From: CAWBRT01 sp963814745
GTDB lineage: Bacteria > Acidobacteriota > Terriglobia > Terriglobales > Acidobacteriaceae
Assembly: GCA_963814745.1 (NCBI GenBank)
Contig: CAWFEA010000001.1
Coordinates: 744,001-808,000, forward strand
Length of the DNA: 64,000 nt
Direction of reading: 5' to 3'
Shown here: positions 18,618 through 27,886 of the stretch, piece by piece
How the letters are laid out: each line of letters begins with the position of its first letter
Position numbering within the stretch: position 1 is the first letter of the stretch
Notes under the pieces: model-generated
Seen by the model: the letters and a program-made list of their open reading frames with translations, nothing else
The model's database searches: none
What the model was told of the DNA's origin: nothing
Translations under genes and position numbers: made by a program

Positions 18618-20078
18618 ATGAGTTCAGGTACCGGCGTTAAGGCGGCTCCAGTGAGCGCGGCCAGTAGCGAGGGCGTGACCGGGAAGTTAATTCGGGCAGC
18701 GGTCACTATTCTTGTCCCTGTTGCAATTCTGCTGATGCCGGCTCCTGCCGGCTTACCAATACTTGCCTGGAAGTTATTTGCAATCTACATAGGGGCGATC
18801 CTGGGCATGATGCTGCGGCCGCTACCGGAAGCCGCGGTTCTGCTCGTCGCCATTGCAGTCTCCAGTATCTGGCTGAAGAACACAGGCGTTGCGCTGGCCG
18901 GCTTTTCGAGTCCGACCACCTGGTTGGTGTTTTCAGCCTTCATGCTCGGCCAGGCATTTATCGAGACTGGGCTCGGGCGACGAATCGCGTTCTTGCTGAT
19001 CGGCAAGCTGGGCCGCACCACGCTCGGCCTCGGCTACGTCGCGGCTTTCACGGACTTGATCATCAGTCCGGCGACTCCGTCGAACACCGCGCGCACGGGT
19101 GGCTTGGTTTATCCCATCTTCCGTAGCTTGGCGGTGACGCTTGGTTCCGAGCCTGGCCCCTCGTCGAGGCTGATAGGCGGGTACTTAAGCTTGCTGATGT
19201 ACCAGATCAGCGTTACTACGGCTCACGTTTTCCTGACTGCTTCCGCTACCAACCTGATAGTCACTTCATTTGCCAAAACCATCCTTGGCGTCGATGTTTC
19301 GTGGATGCAGTGGGCACAGGCAATCGCGCCTATTGCCCTGCTCATACTGCTGTTGTTGCCGCTCATTGTTTACAAGCTATATCCGCCGCAAATAAAACAG
19401 ATCGATAACCGCACCATCTCCCAGCGCGGGCTGGCCGAAATGGGACCGACGACCCGCCGGGAAAAGACTCTTGCCTGGCTTTTTGGGTTAGCCCTGGTGG
19501 GATGGGCCACTGGAAGTATCACCAAGATAGATGCTACGGCAATAGCGGTAGGTTTCGTGGCCGCGTGCCTTGTCACCGGCGTCGTGAGTTGGAACAGCCT
19601 GGCAGGTGCTAAGGGCGCCTGGAGCATTCTTATGTGGTACGGCGGCATTATCGGGCTGGCTAGCGGACTAGCGAAGGCGGGTTTTTTCACTTGGTTGACG
19701 ACGGTTATTTCCAGGAATTTCAGCTTCGCCGGCTATAGCACGTTCACCATGCTGTTGATCCTGCTCGTGTTGAGCTGTGGGGTGCGCTATTTCTTTGCGT
19801 CACTCGCGCCTTTCTGCACAACCTTTATTCCTGTTCTGTTCACCATCGGGCTGGTTGCGAACGTTCCCAAATGGCCGCTCATTTTCCTGATGGGCGCGGC
19901 CTCGGAATTCGGATGTCTGCTCACTCACTACAGCAACGCGGTAGCTCCCGTTTTATTCAGCCCGGGCTACGTCGACCAAGCCACTTGGTGGAAGGTTGGA
20001 CACATCGTCGCGCTCATTTCCGGCGTCATCTACATGACGCTCGGACTAGGATACTGGAAGTTGCTGGGCTTGTGGTAG
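18618..20078 (+). CDS. DASS/SLC13-family anion transporter (CitT/SodiT type)
   Basis: 486-residue inner-membrane protein with about twelve hydrophobic helices. It is typical of the divalent anion:Na+ symporter/antiporter family that carries citrate, tartrate, 2-oxoglutarate or succinate. The two SNT-like substrate motifs are seen as SPATPSNTARTGGLVYPI (about residues 151-168) and TASATNLIVTSFAKT (about residues 209-223). Start ATG 18618 follows GGGAGGACTTCTC; an in-frame upstream start at 18588 lacks a ribosome binding site. Located in the middle of the operon, it probably imports the di- or tricarboxylate the pathway consumes. Confidence 0.85.
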   Translation: MSSGTGVKAAPVSAASSEGVTGKLIRAAVTILVPVAILLMPAPAGLPILAWKLFAIYIGAILGMMLRPLPEAAVLLVAIAVSSIWLKNTGVALAGFSSPTTWLVFSAFMLGQAFIETGLGRRIAFLLIGKLGRTTLGLGYVAAFTDLIISPATPSNTARTGGLVYPIFRSLAVTLGSEPGPSSRLIGGYLSLLMYQISVTTAHVFLTASATNLIVTSFAKTILGVDVSWMQWAQAIAPIALLILLLLPLIVYKLYPPQIKQIDNRTISQRGLAEMGPTTRREKTLAWLFGLALVGWATGSITKIDATAIAVGFVAACLVTGVVSWNSLAGAKGAWSILMWYGGIIGLASGLAKAGFFTWLTTVISRNFSFAGYSTFTMLLILLVLSCGVRYFFASLAPFCTTFIPVLFTIGLVANVPKWPLIFLMGAASEFGCLLTHYSNAVAPVLFSPGYVDQATWWKVGHIVALISGVIYMTLGLGYWKLLGLW

Positions 20079-20176
20079 AACGCAAGGAAAAGACCCGGTT
20101 GCGGAAGCCGGCGCAATCCGGTCATTCGGTGTATTAGGGCCCCGTTTCAAGGTTGACGAAGCTTGGGAGGGTTTTC

Positions 20177-21517
20177 ATGAGTAGCAATGCCAGGGTCGTA
20201 CCGACCACCACTATCGACAGCATCGTTGAAAAACTTCCACTCACCCCCGTACACACTTTCATCATCATCACTGCTGCCCTGGGATTCATGTTCGACTCCT
20301 TCGATACGTATATCGCGTCCTACGCGATGCCGTCGATCGTTAAGGAGTGGAAAGTTGACGCCATCATGGTCGGGATGCTGGCTTCGGCTAACTTCTGGGG
20401 GATGTTGTTTGGCGCTATTGTCTGGGGACCCATCACCGACAGGTATGGCCGCAAGGTCGGTTTTATCGGCACGATTCTGGGCTTCAGCTTGCTCAGCGGG
20501 CTTACGGTTTTCGCTACCGGCATTGGACAGTTTTTGGTGTACCGGTTCATCACGGGAATGTGCCTGGGAGGCATGATTCCGGTCGATACGGCGCTGGTCT
20601 CCGAATACATCTCGGCCAAGTACCGCGGAAGATTCGTGGCTGTACTTACAGTGTTCTGGCCGTTCGGGTTGCTGGCGGCGGCCATAGCCTCACTCACGCT
20701 GGTTCCGACCCACGGATGGCGAATCCTGTTTATCCTCGGAGTGGTGCCCGCGGCATTGTCGCTTGTGGTGAGATGGAAAGTGCCGGAATCTCCGCGCTGG
20801 CTGGGGACTAAGGGACGAAAACAAGAAGCCGCCGCGGTTCTGAAACAATTGGGCGCCACCGATTCCGATGTTCGTGACCTGGCCGACGAACCGATCGCGG
20901 AAAAAGTGCCCGTCGGAGTGCTGCTGCAGCCAATTTACCGCAAGAGATTCATCCTTACGGCTGGCTACTATTTCTTTTCGTATTTCGGCTACTACGGCTT
21001 TGTGTTATGGCTGCCTTCCATTTTGGCGGTGGTCTTCAAGCTGACCCTGATTAAGACATTCACTTATACGTTATTTGCGGCTATTTCCGCCATTTTGGGT
21101 CGAATGACTGCGTTCTACACGATCGAAAAGTTCGGCAGAAAACAACTGTTCTATGTCGGGTTCGGACTCGGTGGCGTCGCCGCATTGTGTTTCGGACTGA
21201 TACAGAATCCGGCGTACCTAGTCTGGGGCGCCTGCGTTCTGGCGTTTTTCTACGAGCAGGGTGTCGCCGGAACGGTGGTGTGGACGGCCGAACTGTATCC
21301 GTCGAAGGTACGTGCCACGGCGACTTGCTGGTCAACCGGCGCCGGCCGCATCAGTGCCGCGCTGAGTCCGATAGCCTTCGGCTACTTCATGGCGAACAAG
21401 ATGTACTACGGCGTCTACGTGACCATGGCGTTGTTTTTCTGGGTGGCTTGCGCGTTGGTCTACTGGCTCGGCATTGAGACCAAGGGTAGATCCCTGGAGG
21501 ATGTTGGCGCGGCATGA
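20177..21517 (+). CDS. MFS transporter (sugar acid/aromatic acid type)
   Basis: 446-residue twelve-helix major facilitator. The loop 2-3 signature reads GPITDRYGRKVGFIG, and TM4-5 carries RFITGMCLGGMIPVDTALVSEY, with KYRGRFVAVL after it, typical of AAHS/SHS-type acid:proton symporters. The C-terminal repeat shows ELYPSKVRATATCWSTGAGR. Start ATG 20177 follows GGGAGGGTTTTC. Two transporters of different families next to each other suggest either two substrates or import of the acid and export of a product. Substrate unknown. Confidence 0.83.
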   Translation: MSSNARVVPTTTIDSIVEKLPLTPVHTFIIITAALGFMFDSFDTYIASYAMPSIVKEWKVDAIMVGMLASANFWGMLFGAIVWGPITDRYGRKVGFIGTILGFSLLSGLTVFATGIGQFLVYRFITGMCLGGMIPVDTALVSEYISAKYRGRFVAVLTVFWPFGLLAAAIASLTLVPTHGWRILFILGVVPAALSLVVRWKVPESPRWLGTKGRKQEAAAVLKQLGATDSDVRDLADEPIAEKVPVGVLLQPIYRKRFILTAGYYFFSYFGYYGFVLWLPSILAVVFKLTLIKTFTYTLFAAISAILGRMTAFYTIEKFGRKQLFYVGFGLGGVAALCFGLIQNPAYLVWGACVLAFFYEQGVAGTVVWTAELYPSKVRATATCWSTGAGRISAALSPIAFGYFMANKMYYGVYVTMALFFWVACALVYWLGIETKGRSLEDVGAA

Positions 21518-21622
21518 GATTAGGCCATGCTACGCTGTCGAAACCGTACAAACGTGACGCGCATGACTGAAGGCGATCAGCCGTCCGGCTTGGCGACGAC
21601 ATAAATTGAGAGGAGCACAAGG

Positions 21623-22900
21623 TTGAAAGAAACAATCATCAACAAAGTAAATTGCAGAACGATTTTTGACAGCCGCGGGGTGGAGACCCTGGAAGTCGAC
21701 GTTCAAACCCGCAATGGGTTCGGCCGGGCGGCGGCGCCATTTGGTGCGCCCGGGAGCAGAGGCGAATTCGAGGCCCCGGCATACGCACCGGACGGGATCA
21801 AGGGCTCGATACGAATTTTGAAAAAGAGCGTTATCCCTCAACTGATCGGCACCGATGTCGCCGACCGGCGCCGGATCGACCAGCTCTTGAAAGAAGTTGA
21901 TGGTACGCCGAATTTTGAGCGCATCGGCGGCAACACCTCTACCGTGATTTCCGTAGCCTGCGCCAAGGCCGCGGCTGAGTCGCTACGGATCCCGTTGTTC
22001 AAGTTCATCGATGCGAAAGCTAAATACACCATTCCCTTTCCGCTCGGCAATGTGATCGGCGGTGGGGCCCATAGCCTGGGGCCGGCGCCCGATATGCAGG
22101 AGCACCTTGTCGTTCCATTGGGCATCAAGACGGTGAAGCAGGGAATCCGGATTAATCTGCTGGTGCATGAGGAAGTCGGCAGGCTGCTGGAAAAGAAGGA
22201 CCCGGCTTTTGCGGGTGGCACCGACGACGAGAACGCGTGGACAGCTAATTTGAACGACTTCGAGGCGTTCGAAATTCTTGAGCAGGCTTGCAAGAAGATA
22301 TCCAAAGAGCAGGGAGTGGAGCTGAGAATAGGCTTGGATCTGGCCGCGGATCGCCTGTGGGATCCCAAGGAGAAGGTCTATCGCTACACGCGCGAAGGCA
22401 CTACCCGGACATCCGAGCAGCAACTGGATTACCTGACAATGCTGGTCAACAGGTTCCATATGATCTGGGTCGAAGACGGCTTCCACAGTAACGATTACGA
22501 CTCATTCGCCGCATTGAACGCGCGGGTGAAGAGCACATGCCTGGTTTGCGCCGACGACATCTACGCCACCAATCCGGAACGGACCGAGCGGGGTATCAAG
22601 GCCAAGTCGGCCGGAGCGATGATCGTTAAGACAAATCAGGTGGGCACGATTACGGGAGCTGAAACCACATCGCGACTAGCTCAGGCGCACGGTGTTTCCC
22701 CTGTGCTTTCCCATCGCTCGGGAGAAACGCCTGACGATTCCATCGCGCACCTCGCGGTTGCATGGAACGCGTTGATGATCAAAACCGGCGTCAAGGGCGG
22801 CGAACGCCTCGCGAAACTCAATGCCCTGATCCGTATCGAAGAGGAGTTCGGCATTAAGTTGGTCAAATGGCCGAAACTGGCAAAGGCTGCAGCCCGGTAA
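21623..22900 (+). CDS. enolase-superfamily protein, divergent enolase homologue
   Basis: 425-residue protein with the complete enolase fold. Catalytic positions are kept: Glu in DMQEHLVVP, Lys in MIVKTNQVGTITG (the general base), the SHRSGETPDDS loop and Lys in MIKTGVKGGERLAKLN. Metal ligands are Asp in IGLDLAADRLWD, Glu in MIWVEDGFHSNDYDS and Asp in VCADDIYATN. The text around them differs from housekeeping enolases (DSRGVETLEVDV instead of DSRGNPT; DDENAW in the GDEGG loop). Start TTG 21623 follows GAGAGGAGCACAAGG. In this operon it probably acts on a carboxylated relative of 2-phosphoglycerate or another acid; ordinary enolase activity is the alternative. Confidence 0.75.
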   Translation: MKETIINKVNCRTIFDSRGVETLEVDVQTRNGFGRAAAPFGAPGSRGEFEAPAYAPDGIKGSIRILKKSVIPQLIGTDVADRRRIDQLLKEVDGTPNFERIGGNTSTVISVACAKAAAESLRIPLFKFIDAKAKYTIPFPLGNVIGGGAHSLGPAPDMQEHLVVPLGIKTVKQGIRINLLVHEEVGRLLEKKDPAFAGGTDDENAWTANLNDFEAFEILEQACKKISKEQGVELRIGLDLAADRLWDPKEKVYRYTREGTTRTSEQQLDYLTMLVNRFHMIWVEDGFHSNDYDSFAALNARVKSTCLVCADDIYATNPERTERGIKAKSAGAMIVKTNQVGTITGAETTSRLAQAHGVSPVLSHRSGETPDDSIAHLAVAWNALMIKTGVKGGERLAKLNALIRIEEEFGIKLVKWPKLAKAAAR

Positions 22901-22927
22901 AGTAAGCTCGTGAAACGGAGATGAAGC

Positions 22928-24853
22928 ATGCAATATCCGCATCTGTTCCAGGAAGGCAGCATGGGAAAGGTGCGAATCAGGAACCGGATCGTGATGCCCG
23001 CCATGGGAACCAACTTTACGGGCACCGACGGCATGGTTAGCGACCGCAATCTTCGTTATTACCTGGAGAGGGCTCGCGGCGGGGTCGGGCTGATTATCGC
23101 GGAAGCTGTCTTTGTTCATCAGAGTGCAAAGCATCGAACCAATGGTATCGGCGCCTCCGAGGACCGTTTCATCCCCGGCTTGCGGCGGCTTGCTGAAGTC
23201 ATCAAGCATGAGGGAGCGATACCAGCCATCCAACTTATCCACAATGGAAGATTAATGTCGTCGAAGTCGAGCGGGGTTCCGGTTCTCGCGCCTTCCGCGG
23301 TGCCACACCGCATGACGGGCGAAGTTCCTCGGGAGATGACCCTCGACGACATCAATCTCATGATTGAGTGCTTTGCCGCGGCGGCGGCGCGAGTTGCCGA
23401 GGCTGGCTTCGAGGTCGTGGAAATACATGGCGCGCACGGTTATCTGCTGCAGCAGTTTCTCTCGCCTTACTCGAACCGCCGCACGGATGAGTACGGCGGA
23501 CCGTTCGAGAACCGGGCGAAATTTCCGCTCGCGGTGGTTCGGGCGGTGCGCGAACGCCTGGGACACGCCCTCCCAATTATCTACCGACTGAGTGCGACCG
23601 AGTTTATGCAGGGAGGCCTGACGGTAGAGGACATGAGCAATTTCGCGCGCAGGCTTGAGGCCGAGGGCATTGACGCCCTGCACGTTAGCGTAGGTATCAA
23701 TGAGACCGACTTCACCATCGGACAAGTAATTCAGCCGATCTACTACCAGCCTGGGAATTTGGCCAAGTACGCGCGCGCCATCAAAATGCATGTAAGCGTT
23801 CCGGTAATTGCGGTAGGGCGCATCAACAGCCCGGAGGTGGCGGAAGCGATTCTTGCCTGTGGTGATGCCGACTTTGTGGCCACGGGTCGCGCCTTGTTTG
23901 CCGATCCGCACTGGCCTCGAAAGGCTCAGGAGGGCAGGCCGGAAGACATACGGAAATGCGTGGCTTGCAATATAGGCTGCATCGGCCGGCTGATGCAGCA
24001 GTTCGAGGTCAGCTGTACACAAAATCCGTTGGTTGGAACCGAGTTCGAGGCGGACATACCACCCGCACCGGTGAAGAAGAAGATCCTGGTCATAGGCGGA
24101 GGGCCGGCCGGACTCGAAGCGGCCCGCATTGCAGCCATGCGTGGGCATCAGGTTACTTTGCTGGAGAAGCAGGCGCGGCTGGGCGGGCAAGTACAACTCG
24201 CCTGTATTCCTCCGGGCAAAGCTGAACTGCTGGAAGTAGTCAGCGCGCGCGTGCGCGACTTGGAGAAGCTGGGTGTTGCGGTGAAGTGTGGAGTGGAGGT
24301 TACGCCGGGCGATATCTCGGCGGCAGACGTGGTAATCGAGGCTATTGGCGCGCAGCCGGTTTCCCTGAACATTTCCACTGATTTTCCGGAGCGGGTGGAG
24401 TCAGCTTGGGCAATTCTGGCCGGGCAGCAAGTTTCGGGGCAGAAGGTCCTGGTGGTTGGCGGAGGAATGGTCGGGTTGGAAACAGCCGACCTGCTGGCGT
24501 CACAGGGTAAACAGGTCGTTTTGATCGAGCTGCTCGACCAGTTGGGGCCAACGATCACGGCCACTGCCCGGGCCACTCTCTTGTCCCACCTTGAAGACCA
24601 GAAGGTTAAGACGATTACAGGTGTGCTCCTGGAGCACTGGGGGCGTAGCGGGACGTCGCTGCGGAAGAAGGATGGATCAGTTCTCCTACTTGAGGACATC
24701 GACACCGTCGTAATCGCGATTGGCGCCCGTCCCAATCGGCTCAAACCTCCAGAGCATACAAACGCCATTTGGAAAAGAATAGGAGATTGCGAGCGGCCGC
24801 GCGATATCTTGGCTGCTGTCCGCGAAGCCGCTGAAGTCACAATAGCCCTGTAA
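22928..24853 (+). CDS. NADH:flavin oxidoreductase, 2,4-dienoyl-CoA-reductase-like (FMN/4Fe-4S/FAD)
   Basis: 641-residue three-cofactor ene-reductase. The N-terminal Old Yellow Enzyme barrel (about 1-350) binds FMN and has VEIHGAHGYLLQQFLSPYSN and NRRTDEYGG. The four cysteines CVACNIGC ... SCTQNP (about residues 345-362) bind a [4Fe-4S] cluster. The C-terminal half has two dinucleotide folds, LVIGGGPAGLEAARIAA for FAD and VLVVGGGMVGLETADLLAS for NAD(P)H. It would reduce a carbon-carbon double bond conjugated to a carbonyl or carboxylate. It is the last gene of the operon, 27 bases after the enolase-like gene, and suits saturating an unsaturated acid made by the hydro-lyases. Confidence 0.85.
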   Translation: MQYPHLFQEGSMGKVRIRNRIVMPAMGTNFTGTDGMVSDRNLRYYLERARGGVGLIIAEAVFVHQSAKHRTNGIGASEDRFIPGLRRLAEVIKHEGAIPAIQLIHNGRLMSSKSSGVPVLAPSAVPHRMTGEVPREMTLDDINLMIECFAAAAARVAEAGFEVVEIHGAHGYLLQQFLSPYSNRRTDEYGGPFENRAKFPLAVVRAVRERLGHALPIIYRLSATEFMQGGLTVEDMSNFARRLEAEGIDALHVSVGINETDFTIGQVIQPIYYQPGNLAKYARAIKMHVSVPVIAVGRINSPEVAEAILACGDADFVATGRALFADPHWPRKAQEGRPEDIRKCVACNIGCIGRLMQQFEVSCTQNPLVGTEFEADIPPAPVKKKILVIGGGPAGLEAARIAAMRGHQVTLLEKQARLGGQVQLACIPPGKAELLEVVSARVRDLEKLGVAVKCGVEVTPGDISAADVVIEAIGAQPVSLNISTDFPERVESAWAILAGQQVSGQKVLVVGGGMVGLETADLLASQGKQVVLIELLDQLGPTITATARATLLSHLEDQKVKTITGVLLEHWGRSGTSLRKKDGSVLLLEDIDTVVIAIGARPNRLKPPEHTNAIWKRIGDCERPRDILAAVREAAEVTIAL

Positions 24854-24871
24854 GTTGTACGCCCCTTGGGC

Positions 24872-25852
24872 TCACAGGATCACGTCTTGTCCAATCCCCG
24901 CCTGCCGTGCCCTGTCGTAGACCAGCTTCGCGGTCGCGGCATCTTGAATAGCCAGTCCGTTGGACTTGAACAGGGTGATCTCCTGAGCGTTCGCCCGCGC
25001 CGGTTTCTGGCCGAGAATGATCTCTCCCAGCTCGGCATGAATATGGGCCGGCGATATGGCGCCCTCTTGCAGCGGAATCATAATGTCACCCGCCTCCTTC
25101 AGGCACGCTTCGATCGAATCGGCAACCACCTTGGAGCGTTGGATAATGGCCGTATCCAGTTCGCGCGCGCTCGGTGAATGGCTTCCGATTCCGTTGATGT
25201 GCGTCCCGGGCCGCACCAGGGAGCCGTCGAATAACGGGGTTGAGGACGACGATGCGGTGCAGACAATATCCGCTTCGGCCAATATCTGCGCCGGCGAATC
25301 GGCTGGCCGGATCTCGAGCCCCAGTTTGGCGCTCATCTCCCGGATAAACGCAGACAAAGCATCGGCAGACACGTCATAGACGTATGCCCGCGACAGCTCT
25401 CTGGTGATCGCCATCGCCCACAGTTGCATCTTGGCCTGCACGCCGGCTCCAAGAATCCCCGTCACCTGGCCCTTTTCGGGCCGGGCAAGGTATTTTGTGG
25501 CTACCCCGCTGACCGCGCCGGTCCGAACCGCCGTCAGATAGCCGCCGTCCATGATGCAAGTCACTTCGCCGGTGGCCGGATTCTGCAGAAGTACCTTCCC
25601 GATCGTGGTCGGAAGATTGTGCCGTGCGGGATTGTTCTTATAGACGGTCACGACCTTGCACGCCAGCGCACCCATCTGCTTGAGATACGCGGGCATGTAC
25701 AGCGAGACGCCGTCCGGCGGAGCAATTCCGATTCTCAGCGGCAGCACCGCGGTACCCGACGCCAGCTCGGCAAATGCCTTCTCGACCACATTTATGCAGT
25801 CCCGCATGTCAAGCACGCGAACCACGTCGTCCTTCGTCAATAGAAGCGGCAT
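24872..25852 (-). CDS. ornithine cyclodeaminase/mu-crystallin-family reductase
   Basis: 326-residue NAD(P)-dependent enzyme of the OCD family. The Rossmann loop is GILGAGVQAKMQLWA (about residues 130-144), preceded by IMDGGYLTAVRTGAVSGVAT, and GTHINGIGSHSPSARELD follows. Family members are ornithine cyclodeaminase, alanine dehydrogenase or ketimine reductases such as delta1-pyrroline-2-carboxylate reductase. Start ATG 25852 follows AAGGAGAG; a longer in-frame start at 25924 has none. It converges on the flavoprotein gene with only 18 bases between the stops. Its position near aconitase X recalls 3-hydroxyproline catabolism, where such a reductase follows the dehydratase. Confidence 0.82.
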   Translation of the reverse strand: MPLLLTKDDVVRVLDMRDCINVVEKAFAELASGTAVLPLRIGIAPPDGVSLYMPAYLKQMGALACKVVTVYKNNPARHNLPTTIGKVLLQNPATGEVTCIMDGGYLTAVRTGAVSGVATKYLARPEKGQVTGILGAGVQAKMQLWAMAITRELSRAYVYDVSADALSAFIREMSAKLGLEIRPADSPAQILAEADIVCTASSSSTPLFDGSLVRPGTHINGIGSHSPSARELDTAIIQRSKVVADSIEACLKEAGDIMIPLQEGAISPAHIHAELGEIILGQKPARANAQEITLFKSNGLAIQDAATAKLVYDRARQAGIGQDVIL

Positions 25853-25967
25853 GTCGATTCTCTCCTTGAGTCGCTCAATAGGCTCTTGCAAAATGATATT
25901 ACGTGTACCTACATAGCGGTGCATCTAAAGCCAGGGTGGATGAATCTAACGAGTTGGGCGGAACTCG

Positions 25968-26804
25968 ATGCGTCTCGTGCTCTTCACTTGCATTTCCCTG
26001 CTTACTCTGGCGTCTGCCTGCTCTAGCACCTCCCGGACCGCCTCTTCGCCGCCCACGCATTCGAAAGCCACGTTTATTGTCGGGCAGTCGGCGATCCAAC
26101 CCGGTGCACACACCAATCTCGGCATTCAGTTCGTAACCGAGAATGGGTGGCACATCTACTGGCAGAATCCCGGCGATTCGGGCGAGCCACCCCGAATTCA
26201 GTGGCAGCTTCCGGCAGGGGTGACAGTCGGACCATTACAATGGCCGGCGCCAAAACGGCTGAAAACCGCCGCGGGCACGGACTATGGCTACGAGGGTACG
26301 ACTATTTTGCTTTCAACCTTGCAGATTCCGCCTGCCGCCCAGCCCGGTGTCACGATCGAGGTGAGCGGCGATTTGCGTTGGCTGGCTTGCCACGATATCT
26401 GCGTTCCGCAGCGTTCGCAGTTGCACATTCCCATCCATATCGCCAACGACGCAAGTGCAGATAGTGCTGCTCAACTGCTGCTCCAGACCGCCGCCGAGTG
26501 GATACCCAGACCGTTGCCAAGGCGTTATCACCCTGCGGTGACAGGCACGGCTGACACCATCCAGTTGACTTTGGTGTCAACCCAGCCGATCAGACAGGCT
26601 GAATTTTTTCCCGACGAAGCAGAACAGATTGACGACAGCGCGCCGCAGACGTTGACCTCCAGCGCGGGTGTATTGCGCCTGACTCTCCAGAAATCCGAGA
26701 ACATCCAACACAACCCGAAGCGCCTGAAGGGCGTTATCGTTTTAAACGGGCGCAATGCGTACGACCTCAACGCCCCCGTTCACAGTGCCACCACACCTAA
26801 GTAG
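25968..26804 (+). CDS. lipoprotein with DsbD N-terminal-like domain
   Basis: 278 residues with a lipoprotein signal peptide: the lipobox reads TLASACSS, so Cys18 would be lipidated. The mature part matches the periplasmic alpha domain of DsbD-type disulfide reductases, with ENGWHIYWQNPGDSGEPP, WPAPKR and the cysteine pair CHDICVPQ. No membrane or thioredoxin domain of full DsbD is present, so it would need a separate electron donor. The next gene, a redoxin 13 bases downstream, is a natural partner. Role inferred: shuttling electrons or copper/cytochrome maturation in the envelope. Confidence 0.75.
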   Translation: MRLVLFTCISLLTLASACSSTSRTASSPPTHSKATFIVGQSAIQPGAHTNLGIQFVTENGWHIYWQNPGDSGEPPRIQWQLPAGVTVGPLQWPAPKRLKTAAGTDYGYEGTTILLSTLQIPPAAQPGVTIEVSGDLRWLACHDICVPQRSQLHIPIHIANDASADSAAQLLLQTAAEWIPRPLPRRYHPAVTGTADTIQLTLVSTQPIRQAEFFPDEAEQIDDSAPQTLTSSAGVLRLTLQKSENIQHNPKRLKGVIVLNGRNAYDLNAPVHSATTPK

Positions 26805-26817
26805 AGGTAGCATAGAA

Positions 26818-27420
26818 ATGCAGAAAAAAATCACAGTAGCGTCCTTGGCTTTGCTCCTTTCACTCCCTGCTCTCGCCGCGCGCGTTGGACAGCCCGCAAC
26901 CCTGTTTACCGCCACCGATAGCTACGGTCATCAGCATTCGCTTTCCCAGTACAAGGGCAAGTTTGTGGTGCTCGAATGGCACAATCAGGGCTGCCCGTTT
27001 GCGAAGAAGCACTACGACAGCGGCAACATGGAAAAGCTCCAGAAATATTGGACGGGTAAGGGCGTGATCTGGTTTACGGTCATCTCGTCGGCTCCCGGCG
27101 AGCAGGGCTACGTGACGGCGGAGCAGGAAAACGACTACGTAAAGAAGATGAATGCTGCTCCGACCGCGGTGCTGCTCGATCCGAAAGGTGATCTTGGTCA
27201 TCTCTACGGCGCAAAAACCACGCCCCACATGTATGTGATCAATCCGCAAGGTCAGCTCATCTACGAAGGGGCCATTGATGACAAACCGACTACGGATCAG
27301 TCCGATATCGCCGGGGCGACCAATTATGTGACGGCTGCACTGGAGCAGGCCATGGCAGGCCGCCCTGTGGCAATAGCGACAACGCGCCCGTACGGCTGTT
27401 CGGTAAAGTATGCGCGGTGA
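26818..27420 (+). CDS. secreted redoxin/AhpC-TSA-like protein
   Basis: 200 residues with a signal peptide (KITVASLALLLSLPALAA, cleavage near ALAAR). The redoxin fold begins VGQPATLFTATDSYGHQHSL, and the active site lies in VVLEWHNQGCPFAKKHY: one Cys followed by Pro rather than the CxxC of thioredoxin. TTPHMYVINPQGQLIYEG follows, giving the cis-Pro region. A second Cys lies near the C-terminus (YGCSVKY). Start ATG 26818, in an operon with the DsbD-like lipoprotein. It is probably a periplasmic peroxidase or thiol reductase. Confidence 0.8.
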   Translation: MQKKITVASLALLLSLPALAARVGQPATLFTATDSYGHQHSLSQYKGKFVVLEWHNQGCPFAKKHYDSGNMEKLQKYWTGKGVIWFTVISSAPGEQGYVTAEQENDYVKKMNAAPTAVLLDPKGDLGHLYGAKTTPHMYVINPQGQLIYEGAIDDKPTTDQSDIAGATNYVTAALEQAMAGRPVAIATTRPYGCSVKYAR

Positions 27421-27441
27421 GACGTGGAGGGTCTCTGTGAG

Positions 27442-27822
27442 ATGAGAATGTGGATGGTTGACCCTCGGTTGATGTGCAGGAAACACCTTCTGGGTGAGCA
27501 CGTCGAGTTGCACATGCTCGTCGGTTGTTTGCTGAAGAAGACGCTCACCGGTTATTTTCAAAAAGGGCTATTAGAGGCCCAGTCCATACGTGGTCGGCAC
27601 CAAGCTTTGGTGAGAGAAATGGCTCGCCGGGGCATGCAGCACAACAGTCCCTTGCAAGCATTTCGCTCCTTCAGAATGGGAAAGATTAACCGCAAACAAA
27701 GTAAAAAAGAACTCGCCAGCCGCTGCACGGACTGTCGTGAACTCATCAGCGCGCCGGGTTCGCCAGACTCTCGTGGAAAGAGGCTAAAGCGCGTTTGTTG
27801 TCGGCGGCAATTGCAGAGATGA
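27442..27822 (+). CDS. pyrimidine-dimer DNA glycosylase-like protein (T4 endonuclease V family)
   Basis: 126 residues. The first 80 match the bacterial branch of the Pyr_excise family as I remember it: MRMWMVDPRLMCRKHLLGEH, VELHMLVGCL, GYFQKGLLEAQSI, RHQALVREMARRG. T4 endonuclease V cuts DNA at UV dimers through its N-terminal amine and a Glu; the GEHVELH segment here is the conserved core. GGAGGG lies ten bases before ATG 27442. The last 30 residues look unlike the family, and another frame beginning at about 27760 (FARLSWKEAKARLL) reads sensibly, so the C-terminus may have shifted frame. Confidence 0.6.
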   Translation: MRMWMVDPRLMCRKHLLGEHVELHMLVGCLLKKTLTGYFQKGLLEAQSIRGRHQALVREMARRGMQHNSPLQAFRSFRMGKINRKQSKKELASRCTDCRELISAPGSPDSRGKRLKRVCCRRQLQR

Positions 27823-27886
27823 AAGAGCAGATGGATGCGGGTGAGCCGTGGACGGATCACAGAGCTGGAACATCAGCAATCTCCGG

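Noticed and set aside
23252..24196. 314-codon minus-strand frame inside the flavoprotein gene
   Set aside because: Antisense to clear OYE and Fe-S motifs; an effect of GC-rich third positions.
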